This document shows, piece by piece, positions 8,179 to 16,074 of a DNA stretch of 56,556 nt. Made by a program: the position numbers and the translations under genes. Below the pieces are notes generated by a model. That model saw nothing but the letters and a program-made list of their open reading frames with translations. It was not told the origin of the DNA and made no database searches. Source of the DNA: an uncultured Eggerthella sp. (GTDB lineage Bacteria > Actinomycetota > Coriobacteriia > Coriobacteriales > Eggerthellaceae). Within the stretch, counting starts at the first letter, position 1. Each line of letters starts with the position of its first letter. The stretch covers positions 1 through 56,556 of the forward strand of contig CABQIW010000007.1 in NCBI GenBank assembly GCA_902464295.1, written 5' to 3'.

Positions 8179-8880
8179 CTATTTCAAAGGGCGGTCCTTG
8201 CCAGGCGTGTCGGAGATTGTTCGGAGCCCGTTTTCTGGCGGCTGTGCAAGAGGGAACCAGTATTTCCATGCTCCCAATTTATGTGCACCCGTCACTTGGC
8301 TCACGTGACGAAACGCATTGCGCGGAATAAACGTTCGCAACCGTTTGCCACTTCCAACTTCCAAAGAGACACCGCCCTGCGCAAGCGCCTCGCTAACGAA
8401 CGTAAGGCAGTTGTACGAAAAGAGGTCATAAACACCAGGATTAGCTCGCTTTGCTTCGGCGAATGATCGTATCTGATCGAAGACCTCCTTCGCGCACCAG
8501 AGCGCAAGAGCTGCATTCACGTGTTCGTTCCAATAATTGCCGGGCTGACCATGCACGATCCAACCCGATGAAGCCTCAATCTGCTCGAAGGTAAGATGGT
8601 GCTCAAGGCACGCCATGAGCGCCAGTGCTTTGATGGCGGTACCCTGCCGATAGAACGAATACGTTTCAAGCGAGCCATCCATCGGTCCCAGCGCCAATAT
8701 CACGTGGCCGAAATCATAAGCGGCTTCAAGATTGAAGAGCAAATAGACACTAAAAGCGTCCGACGGCGCAGGCGTTTGAAGTTGCTTCGGAATCTCTTCA
8801 CGCTGCTGATCGGCATGAGAGCGATCCAGTATATCAAGGCTAAAGCCCTTCACGTAATCCCCTTCCAATCGCTCTGTCAT
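8179..8880 (-). CDS. Putative permuted papain-fold (NlpC/P60 or LRAT-like) protein
   Basis: The 233-residue product has a His in DFGHVILALG (near residue 58) and, about 100 residues later, a Cys in a buried context, YDLFSYNCLTFVSEALAQGG. This His-before-Cys order with NC(L/H)xFV resembles permuted papain-like domains such as PPPDE, LRAT and DUF4105 types, which act as peptidases, amidases or acyltransferases. No signal peptide is evident, so a cytoplasmic location is likely. The ribosome site is weak. The assignment rests only on these two motifs and spacing. The gene is divergent from the SRAP gene. Confidence 0.5.
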   Translation of the reverse strand: MTERLEGDYVKGFSLDILDRSHADQQREEIPKQLQTPAPSDAFSVYLLFNLEAAYDFGHVILALGPMDGSLETYSFYRQGTAIKALALMACLEHHLTFEQIEASSGWIVHGQPGNYWNEHVNAALALWCAKEVFDQIRSFAEAKRANPGVYDLFSYNCLTFVSEALAQGGVSLEVGSGKRLRTFIPRNAFRHVSQVTGAHKLGAWKYWFPLAQPPENGLRTISDTPGKDRPLK

Positions 8881-9024
8881 ATTTACGTTCGCCCCGTTTG
8901 CAGAAGATCAAAGACGAAACCGCAAAAGAAATCGAGACGCTGTATGCATATCAAAGAATCGTGGGTGAATATCAACTATATCTTATACGTGCAACTTGCG
9001 AACATTCGCTGATACTATTGAACC

Positions 9025-9684
9025 ATGTGTAAAAGATGTATCATATTTACCTACGACGAAGTGCTCGACATTGTGCTGAAGCTCGAGGTTGGAGCTCCGC
9101 TGAACTTCAACCCAGACTGGCCGGTTCGAACGACGGAAGCTTATCCGAAGTCGGTCGCTCCCCTCATCGTGCCTAGTTTTGATACTGCTACGCAATCATC
9201 GGCTTCGATGACTGCGCCATCTTACGCGCTCTCTTCCGCTTTCACACCAGGATCGCTAGGAGTACGGGAGCTTTCGTGGGGATTCGAGGAATCCTGGAAA
9301 CCAGGCGTTGTATTCAACACGCGCATCGAAAGCGCCGCAAAGCCAACCTGGCAAGAATCCATGCTACATCGGCGCTGCGTTCTTCCCGTCCCCGCTTTCT
9401 TCGAAACACATCGCGAAGAAACCTATCCCTCGCCCAAAACCGGAAAGCCCATCAAACGCCAATATGAATTCCGTGTTCTGGGTCAGAGCATTATCTTCAT
9501 CGGCTGCACGTGGCGCGAAGATACCTTTTCTATGGTGACAACTGAGGCAAATGCAGACATGGCAACCATCCATCACCGCATGCCACTCATTGTGCGCCAA
9601 GAAGAGCTGCCACTTTGGTTCGGCCCGGATTACCAGCAGCTTGCCGACCGATCCGGGATTCGACTAGAAGCACGACCTGCTTGA
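9025..9684 (+). CDS. SOS response-associated peptidase (SRAP, HMCES/YedK type)
   Basis: The 219-residue protein begins Met-Cys, and in this family Cys2 becomes the N-terminal residue that crosslinks to abasic sites in single-stranded DNA. Other family landmarks follow in order: FNTRIES (near 97-103), PVPAFFE with the catalytic Glu (near 121-127), and IHHRMP with the conserved His (near 186-191). It protects or repairs abasic sites, acting in the cytoplasm on DNA. The length is typical. The start at 9025 is fixed by the required Cys2 even though the ribosome site is poor. It converges on the TetR gene. Confidence 0.9.
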   Translation: MCKRCIIFTYDEVLDIVLKLEVGAPLNFNPDWPVRTTEAYPKSVAPLIVPSFDTATQSSASMTAPSYALSSAFTPGSLGVRELSWGFEESWKPGVVFNTRIESAAKPTWQESMLHRRCVLPVPAFFETHREETYPSPKTGKPIKRQYEFRVLGQSIIFIGCTWREDTFSMVTTEANADMATIHHRMPLIVRQEELPLWFGPDYQQLADRSGIRLEARPA

Positions 9685-9714
9685 TCTCTTGCAAGAGCGC
9701 AGAGTGTTAACGGC

Positions 9715-10284
9715 TCAATACAAGGCAGTTCGAAGGAGTTCGAAGAGGGTCTTGTCGTAGCTCATGTCATCGCGCGCGGAATCTATCAGGGTCTCCCAGA
9801 CGAGCGCCGCAAGAGCATCTGGAGCCAGCGCACCCGTTAGCTGATCCTGCTTGATCTTTGGATCGCTGAGCAGTGCCTGTTTTATTCCTGCACGCGCATG
9901 GATGAAGCTTTGCTGCTCGCGCTTCTGCGCCGAAAGGCGATCACCTTCGCTAAGCGCAGAAAGATCGGAAAGGAACTCTTTTCTGAATTCTTTGAGCGCG
10001 CTCTTAAGGCTCTGCGAAAGCGCCTCGCAAAAGTCAATGAAATTATTACCCTCATGCGCGGCAAGCGTCTTCATGGTTTCCGCGAAAGCTCGCTGCCAGA
10101 ACATACCCACCACATCGTTAACCAGCTCAGTCTTGCTCGCATACGAGTTGTAGACCGTCCCCACCGAAACATCACAGGCAGCAGCGATCGAACGAATACT
10201 GAGCGACTGAAGCCCCTGTTCGCAGGCAAGCTGATAGGCCTGCTCGAGTATTTCTTCGCTGGTGATAACTGATCGTTTGCCCAT
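9715..10284 (-). CDS. TetR-family transcriptional regulator
   Basis: The N-terminal helix-turn-helix is clear (EEILEQAYQLACEQG, then LSIRSIAAACDVSVGTVYNS, residues about 9-50 from the chosen start). The C-terminal helical ligand domain is divergent, as usual. I place the start at ATG 10284 (189 residues) because it follows AAGGACG. An upstream ATG at 10329 would add 15 unlikely residues. It is divergent from the HsmA-like gene, with TGAAC-N3-GTTCA sites in the intergenic region, so it very probably represses itself and that gene. The inducing ligand is unknown. Confidence 0.88.
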   Translation of the reverse strand: MGKRSVITSEEILEQAYQLACEQGLQSLSIRSIAAACDVSVGTVYNSYASKTELVNDVVGMFWQRAFAETMKTLAAHEGNNFIDFCEALSQSLKSALKEFRKEFLSDLSALSEGDRLSAQKREQQSFIHARAGIKQALLSDPKIKQDQLTGALAPDALAALVWETLIDSARDDMSYDKTLFELLRTALY

Positions 10285-10331
10285 TTCAAGCGTCCTTAAA
10301 TCGGGAACCCGACACCAGTATAACGACATTA

Positions 10332-10344
10332 TGAACTTCGTTCA
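10332..10344. promoter_or_regulatory. TetR operator candidate, site 1
   Basis: The sequence TGAAC-TTC-GTTCA is a perfect five-base dyad. It lies 48 bases upstream of the TetR start at 10284 and matches the other two sites in the gap, so it is a likely autoregulatory operator. Confidence 0.65.
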
Positions 10345-10377
10345 AATATCTTGACACCCCACAAAATGATTCTAAAA

Positions 10378-10408
10378 TGAACACTGTTCAATAAATGAAT
10401 CATGTTCA
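10378..10408. promoter_or_regulatory. TetR operator candidates, sites 2 and 3
   Basis: TGAAC-ACT-GTTCA (10378-10390) is perfect. TGAAT-CAT-GTTCA (10396-10408) has one mismatch. Their starts are 18 bases apart, so two dimers could bind side by side on nearly the same DNA face. They lie 70-100 bases upstream of the HsmA-like gene, where they would overlap or border its promoter. Confidence 0.65.
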
Positions 10409-10477
10409 TTTTGCAAACACCAAATAGAAAACCGAACTCTATCGAAGAGACGGTCCAAGAAAAGAAATGAGGTCATC

Positions 10478-10954
10478 ATGTCACCGCTTCTTATTCTCTC
10501 AACGATCGCGATCAGCGCCGCGCTCGTGTTCTATACCTGGGGTGTTTTCGGAGAGCGCCGCAGCGGCACGCTCACACGGAAATACATAACGCTCTTTTGG
10601 ATCGGACTTGCCTGCGACACAACAGGCACGCTGATGATGAGCTCCATGGCCGCGCAAACTGCTGGCAGCATGGGCGTCCACGGCATCACAGGCGTAGTAG
10701 CTATAGTTTTGATGCTCGTTCACGCAACGTGGGCAACGTGGACCTATTTGCGTGGCAGCGAACAGGCGCAAAAGCGCTTCCACACCTTCAGCACGGTGGT
10801 CTGGCTTGCCTGGCTCATCCCCTACATCATCGGCATCTTGATGGGTATTCCTGCGATCCACCTGAAAGCAGTGTGCGCTGCTGGTACGAGCGTGATCGTC
10901 GTAGCTCTTCTGAGCGTGATCCTCGCGCTCCCCCGCCACCGTCGCTATCAGTAG
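10478..10954 (+). CDS. HsmA / TIGR03987 family membrane protein
   Basis: The 158-residue integral membrane protein has about five hydrophobic helices and the family pattern: FYTWGVF near residue 18, LFWIGLACDTTGT near 39-51, MGVHGITGVVAIVLMLVHA near 65-83, and FHTFSTVVWLAWLIPYI near 101-117. The conserved His residues and CDT motif are typical of HsmA/TIGR03987 proteins, whose activity is not established here. It is divergent from, and likely controlled by, the TetR gene. The start ATG follows AAATGAGGTCATC. Its 3' end shares a repeated segment with 12641-12754. Confidence 0.75.
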   Translation: MSPLLILSTIAISAALVFYTWGVFGERRSGTLTRKYITLFWIGLACDTTGTLMMSSMAAQTAGSMGVHGITGVVAIVLMLVHATWATWTYLRGSEQAQKRFHTFSTVVWLAWLIPYIIGILMGIPAIHLKAVCAAGTSVIVVALLSVILALPRHRRYQ

Positions 10955-11014
10955 GATGCGTCTTCTGCCAACCCGAACGTCTTGCTACTTCCACAAGAGC
11001 GAGGCGTTCGGATC
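10905..11014. repeat. Segment repeated at 12641-12754
   Basis: This stretch, spanning the end of the HsmA-like gene and the last codons of the GIY-YIG gene, recurs with only scattered differences about 1.7 kb downstream. The shared core includes CCGCCACCGTCGCTA and the stretch ACCCGAACGTCTTGCTACTT. Confidence 0.85.
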
Positions 11015-11338
11015 GCGTTCAAGACAAAGATCGCGCAATTGATCGAGCTCATCCTTGTAGTCGGCAAGATCATCCGATTCGTCGCGATAGTCGAGCGTCT
11101 CCAGCACCTTGACCACAAATCCCTCTTCGCCATAACGCTCCCACAGCTCCAGAAGATGTCGGTTGGGATGATAGCCTGAGTTCAGCTTGAACGTCACACT
11201 GTTGGTGTCGGCTGGGATGTTGCGCGATGCCAAAAGGAAACTTTCCCCCGTAGGCTCACAGCAAAACGACAGCACACCCATAGGAAGTCGGCTGTTGCGA
11301 TACGCTTCCTTCAGTTCTCGTTTGCGCTGCTCGTCCAT
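10985..11338 (-). CDS. GIY-YIG nuclease-family protein
   Basis: The 117-residue protein has the opening DEQRKRELKEAYRNSRLPMGV and the body of small GIY-YIG-fold proteins (IPADTNSVTFKLNSG, HLLELWERYG, VVKVLETLDY). The canonical GIY and YIG tripeptides are not obvious, so nuclease activity is doubtful. The last residues are DPNASLLWK. The start ATG 11338 overlaps the end of the potassium-channel gene by 28 bases, suggesting translational coupling. A collapsed copy of this gene lies at 12726-12776. Confidence 0.65.
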   Translation of the reverse strand: MDEQRKRELKEAYRNSRLPMGVLSFCCEPTGESFLLASRNIPADTNSVTFKLNSGYHPNRHLLELWERYGEEGFVVKVLETLDYRDESDDLADYKDELDQLRDLCLERDPNASLLWK

Positions 11339-12036
11339 TGGTCACTCCTGCTCGTCTTTTCCCTCATCACATCAATATAGCCTCCCGTAATGATGCCGGC
11401 AGGCAAAGCAATAATAGCGATCCCAACCAAAGAAGAGAGCATCGCGATCGCTCTTCCCAAGGTTGATATTGGATACAGATCACCGTATCCAACCGTCGTG
11501 AGCGAGACACACGCCCAATAGATCGCATCAAAAAAGCTGTCGAAGGTATCAGGTTCGACGTTGAAAACGATCAACGCTGTCAAGAATATATAGCCAACAG
11601 CTATCAAGCACACAACACCGAGAACGCTTCGCTCCCTACGAATCACTTCAGTAATGACAGAAAAACTCTTCGACTTCTTCACGAACCTAAATAAACGAAG
11701 TATCAAGACAAGACGAATGATCCTGAGCGCCTTAAACCCTTGATTGATAAGGATAAAAGTTGGCAAGATTGTCAATAAATCAATGATGGCCATCGGCGTA
11801 AAAGGATAGATCAAAAACGAAAGCTTTCCCCTTTTCAACGTAATCTCAGACGACAACCATCTTGCTAAGTATTCAAAGATGAACACAGCTGTAGTTGCGT
11901 ACTCTATCGCGAGAAGAAAAGAGGTTGTCTCTTTCATGGTGAGCGGAACAAGACTCAGAAGAACCACAATAAAAGAAAATACTGCGTAGGCTTGGTTTTC
12001 GTTAACAAGCTCATTGATTCTTTTCGCAAATGACAT
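11311..12036 (-). CDS. Voltage-gated-type potassium channel
   Basis: The 241-residue protein has six membrane segments: S1-S4-like helices, including an Arg/Lys-bearing helix (ALRIIRLVLILRLFRFVKK), then the pore loop with the selectivity filter TVGYGD and a final helix. It should conduct K+ across the cytoplasmic membrane as a tetramer. I choose ATG 12036, preceded by AAAGGTG. A TTG at 12063 would add nine residues. There is no cytoplasmic RCK domain. The small GIY-YIG gene overlaps its 3' end, so the two form an operon. Confidence 0.9.
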   Translation of the reverse strand: MSFAKRINELVNENQAYAVFSFIVVLLSLVPLTMKETTSFLLAIEYATTAVFIFEYLARWLSSEITLKRGKLSFLIYPFTPMAIIDLLTILPTFILINQGFKALRIIRLVLILRLFRFVKKSKSFSVITEVIRRERSVLGVVCLIAVGYIFLTALIVFNVEPDTFDSFFDAIYWACVSLTTVGYGDLYPISTLGRAIAMLSSLVGIAIIALPAGIITGGYIDVMREKTSRSDQWTSSANEN

Positions 12037-12235
12037 ACAGGTGGCACCTTTACCGAACGACAAACATCAAAGATGTTATCATTGTCGCTCCAAACAAGAA
12101 CGGGCAAAAGTGCGCTATCGTTTGATTCCTTATGTCTGGTAGTGCTCTCGATCGACGCCTAGCGAAAGCCGCTCGGTTAGCACCCAACAAAAGCAGGCTA
12201 GAATGGAAGGGAACCAGCGAAAGCGAGGAAGCAAC

Positions 12236-12583
12236 ATGTTCGATTTCAATCACAGCGCCGAAGCACTCTTTCTTTATGGAGCTTTTCAGCACCTGGAAAA
12301 AGAGGACGAAGAGCTCGATGAGCTCGAGGTAGAAAACGAACCTCGGAGCATGCATTCATCTACTTCCTTCAACAACGATCTCAAAGGCTCTGACGATTTC
12401 GAAAATGACGACTTCTATGATGAATACGATGATGAGTTCGATGATGAATACAGCGATGAAGATGATGACTTTGATTTCGATGACGACTTCGACGATGAGT
12501 ATGACGAGTACGATGATTACGATGAGGATGACTACGAAGACGATGACTTTGACGAAGATGATGAAATCTTAGATGACTTTTAA
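12236..12583 (+). CDS. Extremely acidic low-complexity protein
   Basis: From ATG 12236, preceded by GAGGAAG, the product is 115 residues long. An ordinary first part (MFDFNHSAEALFLYGAFQHL) is followed by a tail from about residue 60 that is almost only Asp, Glu, Tyr and Phe (repeats such as DEYDDEFDDEY and DDYEDDDFDEDD). The predicted charge is very negative. An ATG at 12203 is also in frame but lacks a ribosome site. The function is unknown. Cation binding, nucleic-acid mimicry or a chaperone-like role are guesses. The repeats are made of GAT/GAC/GAA codons and look slippage-prone. Confidence 0.65.
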   Translation: MFDFNHSAEALFLYGAFQHLEKEDEELDELEVENEPRSMHSSTSFNNDLKGSDDFENDDFYDEYDDEFDDEYSDEDDDFDFDDDFDDEYDEYDDYDEDDYEDDDFDEDDEILDDF

Positions 12584-12640
12584 AGAGGACCGCTCTGAAG
12601 AGGATGGATGACAATCCTTCTTATGGGCAAGATCACCTAA

Positions 12641-12795
12641 GTAGTTTCTCTTCTGAGCTTGATCCTCGCGCTCCCCCGCCACCGTCGCTACCAGTAAGGC
12701 GCTTTCTGCCAACCCGAACGTCTTGCTACTTCCACAAGAGCAAGGCGCTCGGGTCTCGTTTGCGCTGTTCATCCATTAGTTATTCCTGTTCAAAT
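12641..12795. repeat. Mosaic copy of the HsmA/GIY-YIG junction
   Basis: Positions 12641-12754 match 10900-11014, and positions 12754-12791 match 11316-11353. These two source segments are about 300 bases apart in the intact locus and are joined directly here. The copy therefore descends from a duplication followed by an internal deletion. It lies between the acidic-protein gene and the membrane-protein gene. Confidence 0.85.
12726..12776 (-). pseudogene. Collapsed in-frame ghost of the GIY-YIG gene
   Basis: On the minus strand, ATG 12776 opens a 16-codon frame encoding MDEQRKRDPSALLLWK before TAG at 12726. The first seven residues equal the start of the intact GIY-YIG protein and the rest matches its end (DPNASLLWK). 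About 100 codons have been deleted with the frame kept. It is unlikely to be functional, although it could still be translated. Confidence 0.75.
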
Positions 12796-12799
12796 CCTC

Positions 12800-13738
12800 T
12801 TACAGCTCGAAATCATATTCTTCTACCAACTTCTCAAGCAGATCGGGTCCCATGTCCTGCGCTCCAGTTTCCCAAGGCATTGCTTCGCAGAACACTTGGG
12901 TGCGCGGATAATAGGTAAGATAGACAAAATTCCCATAGTCGTTGATCACTTTAGCCGCTGCAATATCCTTTTCCGGCACAACGAGCACGATGCGCTCTTC
13001 GTCAGCGGTGCAAAATGTAAGGACATGCTGATCCTGCATGATCGCACTATAACGAGCAGAAGGATGATCGACATCAGCTTCAACCAAAAGCACCTCGGCT
13101 GTTTCAGGACCTTCGATCAGATCCTGAAAGGAATCAGGAGCATCAGACCTGATGAATACAACGAGGATCACAGCTGCAAACAAAAAGAGGAATACCGTTA
13201 TCGCAGGTTGCTTAAGGAGCTCATATGAAACCTTATGCTTCTTTCGATGCCGCCGGTAGAGAGCGAATAGCGCTATGCAAGCAGCCCATACCGCAAATAC
13301 AACGAAGTACGTTCCCACGCTTGCGCCATCTAACGCAGTAAGACTTCCCAAGAGCAAGATGAACAGCGTGCCATACACAAGAACATTAAGAGCCGCGATC
13401 GAAAGCTGCTTTACAAAAGCCTTACGCGTGGTCGAACGCTCGCTTGCATTCATAGACTTGAGGCCGAGCACGATGCGCTTCACGAAAAAGCAACCGACAA
13501 TGAACATGCCGATGCTCGCCACTGCCATTCCGAAGCTCCCCAGGAATTTGTTCACCACACCTTCCTGTCCGATTCCTATGGCTTGTTCGCCGTAGATGAA
13601 GAGCACAGCCCCACCAATAATGCAGATGCACGAAATGATCAGGAAGATCCGCTCGGCTTTCGAGGACGATAGGGCAACTGAAGGCTTAGGTTGTTTTGGC
13701 GGTTCAGGTGGCGTATTCGCTGTCGTGGTGTTCGTCAT
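12800..13738 (-). CDS. Multi-pass membrane protein of unknown function
   Basis: From ATG 13738 (preceded by CCAAGGATGTAC) the product is 312 residues. A Pro-rich cytosolic start (NTPPEPPKQPKPS) is followed by five hydrophobic segments near residues 30-50, 65-85, 110-130, 140-160 and 178-198. A soluble C-terminal domain of about 110 residues (from EVLLVEADVDHPSARYSA to EEYDFEL) follows. An alternative ATG lies two codons upstream at 13744. I do not recognise the family. The C-terminal domain probably faces outside or forms a small sensor-like domain, which is inference from topology only. Confidence 0.65.
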   Translation of the reverse strand: MTNTTTANTPPEPPKQPKPSVALSSSKAERIFLIISCICIIGGAVLFIYGEQAIGIGQEGVVNKFLGSFGMAVASIGMFIVGCFFVKRIVLGLKSMNASERSTTRKAFVKQLSIAALNVLVYGTLFILLLGSLTALDGASVGTYFVVFAVWAACIALFALYRRHRKKHKVSYELLKQPAITVFLFLFAAVILVVFIRSDAPDSFQDLIEGPETAEVLLVEADVDHPSARYSAIMQDQHVLTFCTADEERIVLVVPEKDIAAAKVINDYGNFVYLTYYPRTQVFCEAMPWETGAQDMGPDLLEKLVEEYDFEL

Positions 13739-13850
13739 GTACATCCTTGGCTTTGTGGCAGCAGACTTGAGTTATCAGTTCGGGTGGCATATTGTTCGTC
13801 ATGCTGATCCTTGCGGAGTGAATTCTTGGCTGGTCCCATTGTAAGTCAAT

Positions 13851-15161
13851 TCAAGCTTTACGCCTGGTGAGACCCACCACCATTCCGACCAAGGCGCCCA
13901 TAAGAGCGAACACGATCCAGCCGAAGCCCATCGAAGAAAGCGGGAGCAGTTCGAGCGGAACGATGGTCGCCACATTGGTCACGGCCAGCTCGACCACGAT
14001 CCCGCCCACAAGCGCACCGAGGGCAGCCCCCTGATAGACTTCGCGCCGCTTGATCTGCTTCCTGAAAACGAGCAGCACCACCACGGTGATGAAGGGCGGG
14101 TACACCACACCCAGCACTGGATCGGCGAAACGAATGATGTTATCGAGGCCAATGTCGCAGATCAGCGCACCTATCACGCAGTCTATGATCAAAAGCGCCT
14201 GATAGGAGATCTTGTTCTTGAACAACCGACTAAAGAAATCCGCGGCCGAACTTACCAGCGCAACAGCTGTAGTCACACACGCAAGCGCCACGATCGCGCT
14301 CAACAGGATCTTGCCCGCATCGCCTAAAACGCTCTCGACGATAGCAACGAGCAGCCCAACCTGCGACATGCCCGTCCCCAGCGATACCGATGTCGCGCCA
14401 AGGTAGGTCAGTCCACCATAGACCAACCCGAGCATCACTACCGCCCCGATGCTCGCGCGTGCAAGAAGCGCCGAACTCCTACCGGGGTCGGTGTAGCCCT
14501 TCACAACGGCAGAATCCAGGATGATGATGGAAAACGCAGCGACCCCAAGAACATCCATGGTCTGGTAACCCGAGCGAATACCTTCCTGGAATACGTAATC
14601 CGTTTGCGAGGGCTGAATCTCTCCTATAGGAGCGACGATCCCCGCCACGATCAGCACGAGCACGCCAACAAGCAACGTCGGCGTGAAGAATTTGCCGATG
14701 ATATCAACTACGCGTGACTTCCTGCAGGTGAGCAGATACACGATCACGAAGAACAAGATTGAGAACGGAACCAAAAAGGAATTCGCGTCTTCGCCGAGAT
14801 AAGGCGCGACCGATAGTTCGAAGGTGGTAGCAGCCGTACGCGGCATGGCGAAGACAACGCAAAGGCACAAGATAGCCACCGTCGTTAGGATCGTGCCGCC
14901 GATCTTTCCGAGCGTCCCATCGAAGGCTCCGCGCGGGCCGCCCAAGCGGCTTACCACGAACACGCCGAGGCACGAGAGAACCGCATCAACGAGCAGGAAC
15001 CCGACCAATCCCCACGCCCAAAGGTCGCCGCTCAACTGCCCTAAGGTTGGAGGAAAGATCAGATTGCCTGCACCGAAGAACATCGCGAAGAGCGAGAACC
15101 CGACCACGATCGAGTCTTTTCCAAGCGTCGGCTTTCCCTTTATTCTTCCGATCTGCCTCAT
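13851..15161 (-). CDS. brnQ: Branched-chain amino acid transporter BrnQ (LIVCS family)
   Basis: The 436-residue, roughly 12-helix protein begins with the LIVCS signature GFSLFAMFFGAGNLIFPP (residues about 21-38). It retains the family's length and hydrophobic pattern throughout. It should import leucine, isoleucine or valine with a Na+ or H+ gradient across the cytoplasmic membrane. It stands alone, divergent from the DUF488 gene. No T-box leader or leucine-type attenuator is visible in the 399 bases upstream. The start ATG 15161 has only a weak GATGGG ribosome site, and no better candidate is nearby. Confidence 0.92.
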   Translation of the reverse strand: MRQIGRIKGKPTLGKDSIVVGFSLFAMFFGAGNLIFPPTLGQLSGDLWAWGLVGFLLVDAVLSCLGVFVVSRLGGPRGAFDGTLGKIGGTILTTVAILCLCVVFAMPRTAATTFELSVAPYLGEDANSFLVPFSILFFVIVYLLTCRKSRVVDIIGKFFTPTLLVGVLVLIVAGIVAPIGEIQPSQTDYVFQEGIRSGYQTMDVLGVAAFSIIILDSAVVKGYTDPGRSSALLARASIGAVVMLGLVYGGLTYLGATSVSLGTGMSQVGLLVAIVESVLGDAGKILLSAIVALACVTTAVALVSSAADFFSRLFKNKISYQALLIIDCVIGALICDIGLDNIIRFADPVLGVVYPPFITVVVLLVFRKQIKRREVYQGAALGALVGGIVVELAVTNVATIVPLELLPLSSMGFGWIVFALMGALVGMVVGLTRRKA

Positions 15162-15560
15162 GCTGAACCCATCTGTGCAGACTGTTGCGTTTTATCTTGC
15201 TCGTTACACCTGCTCGTACGTTGTTGAAGCTCGTACCTTGCTGAATATCTTGAGCAGCCTTGATTCTAGAACAAGCAATCGCCAGCTCAGACGCCGCAAT
15301 CAATCGGTCGATGATTTGTGAACATAAGGAAACCCTTAGGGAAACGCAGCACAGATCTTCTTAGTGCTCTACAGAACGCCTTGCCGTCCACAAAATAGCG
15401 TTCTCCTGTCCCTTTCTAGCGAAACGCTCCGTAACGCGCAATCATCAAGACCGTAACGCGAACCTACTGCCATCGAACTAGAGCTTGATCGTACCTTAGA
15501 CTTGAAGCGTGTTGGAATCGCGAAAGCGAAGCTGGCGAGCGTACAACTGGAGGGGCGAAC
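15162..15560. other. Divergent intergenic region, brnQ / DUF488
   Basis: 399 bases carry the divergent promoters. I see a small dyad CCCT-T-AGGG near 15342-15350, no open frame with coding character, and no riboswitch or T-box consensus. A ribosome site GGAGGGG lies just before 15561. Confidence 0.5.
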
Positions 15561-15992
15561 ATGAAGATCAATGTACTGAGCGCATATCAAACAACCGCAG
15601 AAGAATTCTTCAACAAGATACTCGGATGGAAGGCAACGCTCGTGCTCGACATTCGCCTCAGAAACACGAATCAGCTTTCAGGCTTCACCAAACAAGAAGA
15701 CCTCGAATATTTCACCCACGTGATCGCCCATGCCGATTACGTGCACGATGTCGAATACTCCCCCACGAAATCGCTGCTTGACGCCTATTTAGATGCAGGC
15801 ATGCCCTACGAAGAATACTTCAAGAAGTACGCCGCAGAACTTAAGGCGGATAACGCGATTCCCGATTTCTTCAAGAAATATGGCAACTACGATTCCATCG
15901 CCATCGTGGGAACAGCCACCAAGAAACGCCATTCCCACGCAGAAGAGCTGCTGGAGCTCTTAAAAGAATACGATCCGAGCATCACCTCGTAA
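15561..15992 (+). CDS. DUF488 family protein
   Basis: The 143-residue soluble protein has the DUF488 pattern: an N-terminal strand, LVLDIRLRNTNQLSGF near residues 27-42, YVHDVEYSPTKSLLD near 60-74, and IAIVGTATKKRHSHAEEL near 113-130. DUF488 proteins resemble rhodanese-fold or nucleotide-binding domains but have no agreed function. A strong GGAGGGG site precedes the start. It lies 82 bases upstream of carbamate kinase in the same direction and may be cotranscribed. The usual CxxH-type end of DUF488 is represented here by RHSHAEEL. Confidence 0.75.
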   Translation: MKINVLSAYQTTAEEFFNKILGWKATLVLDIRLRNTNQLSGFTKQEDLEYFTHVIAHADYVHDVEYSPTKSLLDAYLDAGMPYEEYFKKYAAELKADNAIPDFFKKYGNYDSIAIVGTATKKRHSHAEELLELLKEYDPSITS

Positions 15993-16074
15993 GGCATTTA
16001 CCGTAAGCTGAATGGCAGGCGGCTCACCACGAACACGCCGAAACCCACCGAAGAGACGAACGAGGGGAAACACC

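Noticed and set aside
10499..10939. Frame antisense to the HsmA-like gene
   Set aside because: Its composition is an echo of the membrane protein on the other strand, and it lacks a ribosome site.
15162..15560. T-box or amino-acid riboswitch upstream of brnQ
   Set aside because: No T-box core (AGGGTGGNACCGCG) or other conserved element is visible on the minus strand.
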